Below are positions 1 to 5,093 of a stretch of 8,251 nucleotides of DNA, piece by piece. The stretch comes from Clostridiales bacterium (GTDB taxonomy: Bacteria; Bacillota_A; Clostridia; Christensenellales; Christensenellaceae): positions 1 through 8,251 of the forward strand of contig QANA01000091.1 of NCBI GenBank assembly GCA_003149735.1, given 5' to 3'. Numbering within the stretch: position 1 is the stretch's first letter; each line of letters opens with the position of its first letter. Made by a program: the position numbers and the translations under genes. Below the pieces are notes generated by a model that was not told the origin of the DNA, made no database searches, and worked only from the letters and a program-made list of their open reading frames with translations.

Positions 1-234
1 TACAGAAATTGCATAGGCAATCCAGGTATAAGTCGAGCCCCCCAGCCAGGCATCCAGATACCAGCCGTAGGTAACCGCAACCTGTGGCAAAATTGCAGAA
101 AATAAAAAGCTGACCTGCGCCTCTGCAATCATCAGCACTACATTCGCCAGCGTCAGCAGTAGCATCGCCAACAGGTTACCCCGAGCCCGCACATATTGCG
201 CTTCGTATTTTGTGCGCAAATTCGATTGTTCCAT
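1..234 (-). CDS. Unrecognised membrane protein, N-terminal 78 codons (runs off the left edge)
   Basis: An open frame runs from an ATG at 234 leftwards to the window edge with no stop, giving 78 residues beginning MEQSNLRTKYEAQYVRARGN. The start is supported by AGAGAGG a few bases upstream and by a strong promoter at 272-300. A short charged, Arg/Lys-rich cytoplasmic head (about residues 1-20) is followed by a clear hydrophobic segment (about 21-37, LLAMLLLTLANVVLMIA), then a second largely apolar stretch (about 41-57) and aromatic-rich sequence containing WYLDAW. This is the look of a small multi-span inner-membrane protein. The layout (charged head, LL-rich first span, FLFSAILP) resembles uncharacterised membrane proteins common in Clostridia, but I cannot name a family or function. 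It is divergent from the M42 peptidase gene and nothing visible ties the two functionally. Confidence 0.75.
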   Translation of the reverse strand, partial: MEQSNLRTKYEAQYVRARGNLLAMLLLTLANVVLMIAEAQVSFLFSAILPQVAVTYGWYLDAWLGGSTYTWIAYAISV

Positions 235-271
235 AATAAAGCCTCTCTTATATCTCAGTTCTTGTATTTTC

Positions 272-300
272 ATTATACAGATACCGGCACTGTTTGTAAA
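272..300 (-). promoter_or_regulatory. Sigma-A promoter of the left-edge membrane protein gene
   Basis: Read on the minus strand, TTTACA (295-300) is followed by a 17-bp spacer and a perfect TATAAT (272-277). The -10 ends about 37 bp upstream of the ATG at 234, so the leader is short. This is one of the best promoter matches in the window. Confidence 0.75.
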
Positions 301-326
301 TCATACAATTTTTATAGCGGGAAATA

Positions 327-356
327 TTTACATATGTTATGATACTTCTGTATTTT
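327..356 (+). promoter_or_regulatory. Possible promoter of the M42 peptidase gene
   Basis: TTTACA (327-332) and TATTTT (351-356) are separated by 18 bp and lie 36 bp upstream of the ATG at 393. The -10 is a weak match. TATGAT at 338-343 is an alternative -10, but without a good -35. The promoter's existence is inferred from the divergent gene layout. Confidence 0.35.
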
Positions 357-392
357 CTGAAAAAATCTATCTCATTTCGGAGGAATTTATTT

Positions 393-1424
393 ATGGATTC
401 ACATCTGCAATATATTATGGATCAGGCCAAAGCCTTGCTGGCCATAGACAGCCCTTCCGGCTATACCGAAGAAGTTACGGAATACCTGCTGCAGGAGGCA
501 GCCCGCCTTGGGGTTCCCGCCCAAAAGACGATCAAGGGCGGCGTATTGATGGATTTTGGGGGGCAGGATGCGCAGGATGCCGTCCTCCTGGAAGCACACG
601 TGGATACTCTGGGGGCCATGGTTGCCGAACTCAAAGCAGACGGCCGTCTGCGCCTGACACCCATCGGCGGCCTGAATGCCAATAATGCCGAAGCGGAAAA
701 TTGCCGCATCCGCACACGCTTTTCCGGTGTTTATGAAGGTACTTTTCAATTGTGCGATGCCTCTGTGCATGTCAATGGAAAATATAGTGAAACTGCCCGC
801 ACATTTGACACCTGTGAGCTGGTACTGGATGCCGATGTCCATTCTGCCTCCGATGTCCGCGCCTTGGGCATTGATGTGGGCGACCCCGTCTGCTTTGACC
901 CACGCCCCATCCTCACCTCCGGTGGTTATATCAAGAGCCGCTTTTTAGACGACAAACTGAGCGCCGCAATCCTGTTGGGCTACGCCCATTCTCTGAAACA
1001 AAGCGGCCGCATCCCCGCCCGCCGCATTTATGCGCATTTTACCGTATTTGAAGAGGTCGGGCACGGTGGTTCCTCCTCTGTTCCCGCCGGTGTCACCGAA
1101 GCGATTTCCGTAGACATGGGCTGCGTCGGCAAAGGCCTGCAGTGCAGTGAACGGCAAGTCTCGATCTGCGCCAAAGACTCCGGCGGCCCATACCACTACG
1201 GAGTCGTTACCGCCTTGGTAAGCGCCGCTAAAAAGGCTGGCGTTGACTATGCGTTGGATATTTATCCTCACTACGGCTCGGATGTGGAAGCCACTTTGCG
1301 CGCCGGTTTCGATTTGCGCCATGGTCTGATCGGCCCCGGTGTATATGCATCGCATGGTTACGAGCGCAGCCACCTGGATGGTGTTTCCAATACCTTCCGC
1401 CTGCTGCAGGCTTATCTGGGATGA
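393..1424 (+). CDS. M42-family metallo-aminopeptidase
   Basis: This is a 343-residue cytosolic aminopeptidase of the M42 family (glutamyl/leucyl aminopeptidase, FrvX/YsdC-like), an enzyme type that removes N-terminal residues from peptides using a two-metal site and usually forms large tetrahedral oligomers. The metal and catalytic motifs are in order: H69-x-D71 in EAHVDTLG, D187 in FLDDK, the E220-E221 pair in FEEVGHGG, D241 in SVDMG, and a C-terminal His in the ASHGYERSH segment (H321 or H327). The length is typical. The start at 393 was chosen over an in-frame ATG at 339 because CGGAGGA (378-384) sits 8 nt before it and the longer version would add 18 hydrophobic, non-homologous-looking residues. 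The gene stands alone with its own terminator. The exact substrate cannot be read from the sequence; a related M42 endoglucanase-annotated protein or deblocking aminopeptidase would look the same. Confidence 0.9.
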   Translation: MDSHLQYIMDQAKALLAIDSPSGYTEEVTEYLLQEAARLGVPAQKTIKGGVLMDFGGQDAQDAVLLEAHVDTLGAMVAELKADGRLRLTPIGGLNANNAEAENCRIRTRFSGVYEGTFQLCDASVHVNGKYSETARTFDTCELVLDADVHSASDVRALGIDVGDPVCFDPRPILTSGGYIKSRFLDDKLSAAILLGYAHSLKQSGRIPARRIYAHFTVFEEVGHGGSSSVPAGVTEAISVDMGCVGKGLQCSERQVSICAKDSGGPYHYGVVTALVSAAKKAGVDYALDIYPHYGSDVEATLRAGFDLRHGLIGPGVYASHGYERSHLDGVSNTFRLLQAYLG

Positions 1425-1456
1425 AAAAAGCAGGCAATGCCTGCTTTTTTCATCCC
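1418..1456 (+). terminator. Intrinsic terminator of the M42 gene; stop codon lies in the stem
   Basis: An 18-bp perfect inverted repeat (GGGATGAAAAAAGCAGGC, 1418-1435, and its complement, 1439-1456) encloses a 3-nt loop AAT. The GC-rich upper part followed by TTTTTT gives a rho-independent terminator. The A-tract on the other arm makes it potentially bidirectional. The TGA stop (1422-1424) is inside the left arm. Confidence 0.9.
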
Positions 1457-1561
1457 TAAAGCGTTCTCGGCTGTGCACTTTTCCTGCTCATAAGCAATGT
1501 GTTTTCGCTTTACAGCAGTCTCCCCTTGCCGCTCTTTCAACAAAAACACCGGTCTCATTCC

Positions 1562-1589
1562 ATCCTCCGAAATATATGGAGGATTTTTT
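1562..1589 (+). terminator. Orphan terminator-like hairpin
   Basis: ATCCTCC (1562-1568) pairs with GGAGGAT (1578-1584) across an AT-rich loop and is followed by a run of Ts (1584-1589). The form is that of an intrinsic terminator, but no gene ends nearby; the M42 gene already has its own terminator about 100 bp upstream. It could be a back-up terminator or end a short unseen transcript. Confidence 0.5.
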
Positions 1590-1667
1590 CTATTGCAGAC
1601 ATTACGCATTTACAGACAGTCATGTTGATTTTCTGCAAAAAACAGAAAAAGAGTACCCTTGTGATAC

Positions 1668-1697
1668 TTGTCTTTTTTCGCTTTATATCCTTATATT
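1668..1697 (+). promoter_or_regulatory. Possible promoter of the He_PIG surface protein gene
   Basis: TTGTCT (1668-1673) and TATATT (1692-1697) are 18 bp apart, in an AT-rich stretch ending 37 bp before the ATG at 1734. The match is moderate; a slightly later TATAGA is an alternative -10. Confidence 0.45.
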
Positions 1698-1733
1698 AAT
1701 TATAGAATCTATTTTGTCAGAAAGGATTTACTT

Positions 1734-2954
1734 ATGCGTATTCAGAAAAAAAGCGTGTACCTTCAATTTTTTACGGCAATCCTGTTGCTCATTTTCCTAT
1801 GCACCTTTTTGCCATATGCTTCCGCCGCAGATTATAAAACATTTTCCTGTGATGTCGGCAGCTATTTCAGCTATCGCTTCGCGAATAACCCGGATAATTA
1901 TGCTATTTACTATTCCGTAGATGGTACCCTGCCGCCCGGCCTGCGCATTCTCAGCTCCATCGATTCCGATGGCGCCAACCTGACGCTTTGCGGCACTTGC
2001 ACTGCTGCCGGGCAATATCATTTCGAGCTCTCGATCAGCGATTATGGCAACTTCAGTATCGATTTTACTGTTTCCGAGCCGGTCAGCGAACCTTCATTTC
2101 TTACCACTTCGCTGCCATGCGGTGTGGTAGGAGAAGCTTACAGCGCTTCTGTCACTGCAACCGGAGGCGGCGCCCTGGTATTGGGGCAATATTATTATGG
2201 CGAATGTCAGGAACTTCCCGCGGGGCTTACTTTCCAGGATCAAGGTAACGGAACAGGCACCATCTCCGGCACCCCCACTAAAGCGGGTACCTACCAGGTA
2301 GCTTTCTGCGCTTCCAATAAAGCGGGAGAGGAGTATGCCACCTACACCATCGATATCTCTGGGCCATCCAAAGCTTATATAAAATTCGATACCAAAAAAT
2401 CTTTACCCAATGCCACAGTGGGCGAATCGTATTCTGTCAAAGTCAAAGCGTCTTCTTCCGAAGGAGATCCAAAAGTGGAATTGCTGTCCGGTGAAAGCCT
2501 CCCGTCAGGGCTCAGCTGCAAACAGAATTACGGATATGCTCTCCTCAGCGGGATTCCCGCCAAAGCCGGTTCCTATCAATTCACCATGATTGCCTATTAT
2601 AGCGAATATACGGCAAAGCAAACCTTCACCATTGTCGTCAATCCTTCGGCTGAAACGGTCAGCAGCTCTGCCTCCGCTGCAACCTCTTCCCAATTGATTT
2701 CCCCGCCCCTGTCTTCCGGCATTAGCGAAACGGCTTCCAGCTCAATACCGGAAATAAGCGCTTCTTCCATTGGAAGCCCCATGGTCATAGCACCGGCTCC
2801 CCCGGTTCAAAATCCCGGCCTCAGCCCTGCTGCCATAGTATGGATCTCTGTAGGAGGTGGGCTATTGTTGGCGAGCGGTGCCGTAATCATATACTTGCTG
2901 ATTAAGCGCAAGCATGCCTCCCCCAACCTCCCCGCTCGAAATCAATTGGATTAA
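1734..2954 (+). CDS. Secreted, membrane-anchored protein with three He_PIG (Ig-like) repeats
   Basis: The 406-residue product begins with a signal peptide: basic MRIQKK, a hydrophobic core (about residues 8-27) and a likely cleavage after ASA near residue 31. Three repeats of the putative-Ig (He_PIG, cadherin-like) type follow at about 35-113, 122-208 and 215-303. They are recognised by the recurring pattern of a G-x-x-Y/F strand, then LP-x-GL, then a G-T/I-P-x-K/A-AG-x-Y turn: LPPGL with CTAAGQY, LPAGL with SGTPTKAGTY, LPSGL with SGIPAKAGSY. A Ser/Ala/Pro-rich linker (about 304-362) leads to one C-terminal transmembrane span (about 366-389) and a basic tail KRKH. The protein is therefore displayed outside the cell on a stalk and held by its membrane span; no LPxTG sorting signal is present. 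Its ligand and function are unknown. The start at 1734 is set by GAAAGGA upstream and by the signal peptide. Confidence 0.8.
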   Translation: MRIQKKSVYLQFFTAILLLIFLCTFLPYASAADYKTFSCDVGSYFSYRFANNPDNYAIYYSVDGTLPPGLRILSSIDSDGANLTLCGTCTAAGQYHFELSISDYGNFSIDFTVSEPVSEPSFLTTSLPCGVVGEAYSASVTATGGGALVLGQYYYGECQELPAGLTFQDQGNGTGTISGTPTKAGTYQVAFCASNKAGEEYATYTIDISGPSKAYIKFDTKKSLPNATVGESYSVKVKASSSEGDPKVELLSGESLPSGLSCKQNYGYALLSGIPAKAGSYQFTMIAYYSEYTAKQTFTIVVNPSAETVSSSASAATSSQLISPPLSSGISETASSSIPEISASSIGSPMVIAPAPPVQNPGLSPAAIVWISVGGGLLLASGAVIIYLLIKRKHASPNLPARNQLD

Positions 2955-3004
2955 TCCGTGATTCCTTTATTTTAGTTTTTCATTTTTCTTAGCAAAGTGC
3001 AAAT

Positions 3005-3038
3005 AAAAAAAGAGCCCTGCGTAATAACGCAGGGCTCT
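3005..3038 (-). terminator. Intrinsic terminator of the tRNA-Arg gene
   Basis: A 12-bp perfect stem (AGAGCCCTGCGT, 3011-3022, with its complement at 3027-3038) has a 4-nt loop and, read on the minus strand, is followed by a T-run (plus-strand A-tract 3005-3010). The stem begins at the last base of the encoded CCA. The plus-strand side has no T-run, so it is not an obvious terminator for the convergent He_PIG gene. Confidence 0.9.
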
Positions 3039-3114
3039 GGTGTGCCTGGAGGGGCTCGAACCCCCGACCTCTTGATTCGTAGTCAAGCACTCTATCCAAC
3101 TGAGCTACAGACAC
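3038..3114 (-). tRNA. tRNA-Arg (anticodon ACG)
   Basis: A complete 77-nt cloverleaf reads on the minus strand from 3114 to 3038. The acceptor arm is GTGTCTG paired with CAGGCAC (one G-U pair), followed by discriminator A and an encoded CCA. The D arm is GCTC/GAGT with AGTTGGATA in the loop. The anticodon arm is CTTGA-CTACGAA-TCAAG, with anticodon ACG at plus-strand 3078-3080. The variable loop is AGGTC, and the T arm is GGGGG-TTCGAGC-CCCTC. ACG (A34 normally deaminated to inosine) decodes CGU, CGC and CGA arginine codons. It has its own promoter and terminator and lies just downstream of niaR on the same strand. Confidence 0.96.
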
Positions 3115-3134
3115 ACACTCTTTATAGCAAAACT

Positions 3135-3163
3135 ACTATATCACTTTTCAATTTGCATGTCAA
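3135..3163 (-). promoter_or_regulatory. Promoter of the tRNA-Arg gene
   Basis: Read on the minus strand, a perfect TTGACA (3158-3163) is followed by a 17-bp spacer and TATAGT (3135-3140). The start of transcription would fall around 3127-3129, about 13 nt before the mature 5' end at 3114. It sits directly after the niaR stop, with no terminator in between. Confidence 0.85.
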
Positions 3164-3180
3164 ATGTTTTCTTGCAAACT

Positions 3181-3717
3181 TTATGTTTCGCCATGATAAA
3201 TCATGCCCAAGCGATCCAGGGCTGCGCAGATACGTTCAAATGTCTGTGCACCCGCACACCGAATGCGATGCAAGTGCACTCCGCCTGTCAAGTCACTCAG
3301 CAGCGCCGCTTCTTTTCCCTGTACCGCATCTATAAACTGCTGCACTTCATAATACGTGCCGATATTGAGCGGTGCAGAAATCTGACCATACAGCGGATGC
3401 GCTACCACTACATCCAGTACTTCTCCGCCATAATAAACAATGGTTTCCAGCTCCTGCTCCGTCTGTTCCGACGTATGGATGCAGGCAAGTGTATATAATT
3501 TACCGCTTGCATCCTCATGCTCCTGCATATAGCCCCGCGGCGTGGAAAGGATATGCTCGCCTGCAGCACGCAACAGCGCAATATCCCCCACAATCACTTG
3601 TCTGCTGACGCCCAGTTCCTTCGCAAAAACAGAGGCGCTGACCGGCGCCTCGCTTTCCCGGAGCATTTGCATAATATATGCTTTTCTCTTTTCCGCGCTG
3701 AGGGGATTTTTTTCCAT
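3181..3717 (-). CDS. niaR: NiaR, niacin-responsive transcriptional repressor (HTH_11 + 3H domain)
   Basis: The 178-residue product has an N-terminal winged-helix HTH (about residues 8-65; recognition-helix region FAKELGVSRQVIVGDIALLR). This is joined to a 3H domain (about 75-175), named for conserved histidines. The family signatures are visible: IHTSEQTEQEL (H81, E89), VVAHPLYGQI (H107), and LTGGVHLH (H148, H150). H81, E89, H148 and H150 match in spacing the metal-site residues that I recall for Thermotoga NiaR (TM1602). Known NiaR proteins repress NAD synthesis and niacin uptake genes when nicotinic acid is bound. The start at 3717 is preferred over an in-frame ATG at 3798, because AAAGGA precedes it and the longer form would overlap niaX. 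The gene begins 13 bp after the niaX stop, with its Shine-Dalgarno touching that stop codon, so the two are one operon. The product probably controls its own operon through the operator at 4333-4348. Confidence 0.9.
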   Translation of the reverse strand: MEKNPLSAEKRKAYIMQMLRESEAPVSASVFAKELGVSRQVIVGDIALLRAAGEHILSTPRGYMQEHEDASGKLYTLACIHTSEQTEQELETIVYYGGEVLDVVVAHPLYGQISAPLNIGTYYEVQQFIDAVQGKEAALLSDLTGGVHLHRIRCAGAQTFERICAALDRLGMIYHGET

Positions 3718-3730
3718 AATGCTGTTTCCT

Positions 3731-4291
3731 TTATGCCTGAATGGTTCTGACGCCAAACGTCTTTTTAAGCGGCTGCCATACCAGATAGGAAATCGCAAAG
3801 TCCACCATGCTGTGAATCAGCGAGCCCACGCCCACCAGCAGTATAATGGCCACGAAAAAGCCGTTGGCATATTTGGAAGGATCCGCAACATAGAAAGGCA
3901 GCACCACCAGCACCTCACAAGCAGCATGGATCAGGGAAATGATCGCTGCAAACAAAGTGCTCTTCTTAACGGAAGCAAGTATTTCCGGCTGTTTCTTTAT
4001 CCAGAAAGCTCCTATTGTCGTGAAAATCACGTGCGTCAGCGCACGCAATACGATTTCAATCGGGAATCCGCCGATTAAAAATCCAAGCGTAGTTCCTAAC
4101 GCGACAGAAATACCGACAGCCGGTGAAATAAACATGGCAATAAACACTGCAACATGGCTGGCCACCGTAAAGGATGCCGGAGGAATCACAATCTTGAGCG
4201 GGGAGAACATGGGAATGATGATGCCAACTGCGCAAAGCAAACCGGCCATTACCACTTTGAGAATGTTGTTATGCATTGTCTTCTGATTCAT
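3731..4291 (-). CDS. niaX: ECF transporter S component, probable niacin transporter NiaX
   Basis: The 186-residue, very hydrophobic product has about six membrane spans (roughly residues 10-30, 42-60, 62-80, 82-98, 111-135 and 145-172), the fold and size of an ECF-type substrate-binding S component. The stretches PPASFTVASHVAVFIAMFIS and GTTLGFLIGGFPIEIVLRAL are the conserved core that I associate with the NiaX group. Such a protein captures the vitamin at the outer face and needs a shared EcfA/EcfA'/EcfT energising module, which is not encoded in this window. Niacin as substrate is inferred from co-transcription with niaR and from the NiaR-like operator upstream. The start at 4291 was chosen because AGGAG lies 10 nt upstream; the longer in-frame ATG at 4351 would extend through the operator and lacks a ribosome site. 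A different vitamin S component is the main alternative. Confidence 0.8.
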   Translation of the reverse strand: MNQKTMHNNILKVVMAGLLCAVGIIIPMFSPLKIVIPPASFTVASHVAVFIAMFISPAVGISVALGTTLGFLIGGFPIEIVLRALTHVIFTTIGAFWIKKQPEILASVKKSTLFAAIISLIHAACEVLVVLPFYVADPSKYANGFFVAIILLVGVGSLIHSMVDFAISYLVWQPLKKTFGVRTIQA

Positions 4292-4332
4292 ATGATAAAA
4301 ACTCCTAAAAAATATTTGACCATTTAATTTAC

Positions 4333-4348
4333 AGGTGTCTTTACACCT
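4333..4348 (-). promoter_or_regulatory. Candidate NiaR operator of the niaX-niaR operon
   Basis: A perfect 6-bp inverted repeat, AGGTGT (4333-4338) and ACACCT (4343-4348), spaced by 4 bp, lies 7 bp beyond the -10 box, at the expected transcription start of the minus-strand operon. From memory, the half-sites resemble the ACAGGTGT-type NiaR boxes described in Bacillus and Clostridium. Its position would block initiation or escape. Confidence 0.75.
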
Positions 4349-4355
4349 CATATCG

Positions 4356-4383
4356 ATTATATCAAAGAATTATCATTTGTAAA
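4356..4383 (-). promoter_or_regulatory. Promoter of the niaX-niaR operon
   Basis: Read on the minus strand, TTTACA (4378-4383) is followed by a 16-bp spacer and a perfect TATAAT (4356-4361). The -10 ends 64 bp upstream of the niaX ATG. An A/T-rich inverted repeat (4381-4401) starts inside the -35 and could act as an UP-like element. Confidence 0.75.
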
Positions 4384-4401
4384 GTTTTTTTAAAAAACTT
4401 T
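4381..4401. repeat. A/T inverted repeat in the niaX/rubrerythrin divergent spacer
   Basis: AAAGTTTTTT (4381-4390) and AAAAAACTTT (4392-4401) form a perfect 10-bp inverted repeat around one T. It overlaps the niaXR -35 by three bases and lies upstream of the rubrerythrin gene. It may bend DNA or bind a regulator; as RNA it would be a weak A-U hairpin. Confidence 0.55.
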
Positions 4402-4468
4402 CATAACTTTTTCCAGCCTGCACATACTATGGCTATCGTTTTATTTTATCGAAAAGGAGATTTTTTAC

Positions 4469-5026
4469 ATGCCAGAATTAAAAGGAAGCAGGACAGAAGC
4501 TAACCTGGCCGCCGCATTTGCGGGGGAATCCCAGGCTTCTATCAAGTATGCATATTATGCTGCTCAGGCGCGTAAAGAGGGACATATCGAAGTAAGCGAT
4601 ATTTTCTCCGAAACAGCTGCCAATGAGTATGCCCACGGAAAAATCTGGTTTAAACTGTTGCACGACGGCCAAGTTCCGGGGACAGAAGTTAACCTGATGG
4701 ATGCAGCCAAGAGTGAGCATTATGAGCGATCGGAGATGTACGTCGGATTCGCCCGCGAAGCAGAGGAGGAAGGCTTTACGCATATTGCCGCACTGTTCCG
4801 CATGGTGGCACAGATCGAACATCGGCATGAGCTTCGTTTTCTTGGGTTCCATACCGACCTGGAAGAAGATGCGCTCTATCAAAAGGAGACAGATATTTCC
4901 TGGATCTGCATGAATTGCGGTTATGTCTGTTTCGGCAAAAATGCTCCCAAAGTCTGCCCGGTCTGCGCGCACCCGCAGGGCTTTTTCCGCGAGACAAACG
5001 AGCAGACTCCGCCCTCCTGGAATTGA
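4469..5026 (+). CDS. rbr: Rubrerythrin (NADH-peroxidase-type non-haem diiron protein)
   Basis: The 185-residue product is a classical two-domain rubrerythrin, a cytosolic enzyme of anaerobes that reduces hydrogen peroxide to water with electrons passed through its rubredoxin centre. The N-terminal four-helix ferritin-like domain (about residues 1-140) carries the expected diiron carboxylate ligands: E20 in FAGESQA, E53 and H56 in NEYAHGK, E97/E100 in FAREAEEEGF, and E117-x-x-H120-E121 in QIEHRHE. The C-terminal rubredoxin domain (about 143-175) has C147-x2-C150 and C163-x2-C166, in WICMNCGYVC and APKVCPVCAHP, for the Fe(Cys)4 site. Length and motif order are normal and nothing is missing. AAAGGAG about 10 nt upstream sets the start. 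The gene is divergent from niaX; its own promoter is not obvious (TACTAT at 4425-4430 is a possible -10). The next gene has its own promoter, so this is likely a single-gene unit. Confidence 0.95.
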   Translation: MPELKGSRTEANLAAAFAGESQASIKYAYYAAQARKEGHIEVSDIFSETAANEYAHGKIWFKLLHDGQVPGTEVNLMDAAKSEHYERSEMYVGFAREAEEEGFTHIAALFRMVAQIEHRHELRFLGFHTDLEEDALYQKETDISWICMNCGYVCFGKNAPKVCPVCAHPQGFFRETNEQTPPSWN

Positions 5027-5051
5027 CTTGTCCTCTATTCCGCATTATAAT
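5023..5051 (+). promoter_or_regulatory. Promoter of the mrp gene; -35 overlaps the rubrerythrin stop
   Basis: TTGACT (5023-5028), a 17-bp spacer and a perfect TATAAT (5046-5051) make a near-consensus sigma-A promoter. The TGA stop of the upstream gene is bases 5024-5026, inside the -35 box. The -10 ends 42 bp before the mrp ATG. There is no terminator between the two genes, so read-through from rbr is also possible. Confidence 0.85.
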
Positions 5052-5093
5052 GCTTCGTAGTATCAATTGTTATTATTTTCTACGGAGGTTGCT

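Larger units (their letters stand above)
1457..1733. other. Gene-free spacer between the M42 and He_PIG genes
   Basis: This 277-bp stretch is AT-rich and holds no convincing gene. It contains one terminator-like hairpin (1562-1589) and, at its right end, a probable promoter and the Shine-Dalgarno of the next gene. Short frames here have no coherent protein character. Confidence 0.6.

Noticed and set aside
1412..1570. A 48-codon minus-strand frame with a GGAGGA ribosome-like site (start near 1558) in the gap after the M42 gene.
   Set aside because: It reads straight through the M42 terminator and into the M42 stop region, its Shine-Dalgarno is one arm of the 1562-1584 hairpin, it has no convincing promoter, and its protein resembles nothing I recognise.
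2941..2962. Nested palindrome around GGATTAATCC at the end of the He_PIG gene as a terminator.
   Set aside because: The inner stem is only four pairs with almost no loop, the outer pairing is interrupted, and no clean T-run follows immediately.
3153..3179. TTTGCA...TGCAAA inverted repeat between niaR and the tRNA as a terminator or operator.
   Set aside because: Six pairs with a long loop and no T-run; it overlaps the tRNA -35 and is compatible with chance in AT-rich DNA.
4366..4384. A PerR/Fur-like box (AATTATCATTTGTAA) upstream of the rubrerythrin gene, tempting because rubrerythrins are often PerR-controlled.
   Set aside because: Only the ATCAT centre matches TTATAATNATTATAA; both flanks agree at few positions, and the bases are already accounted for by the niaXR -35 and spacer.
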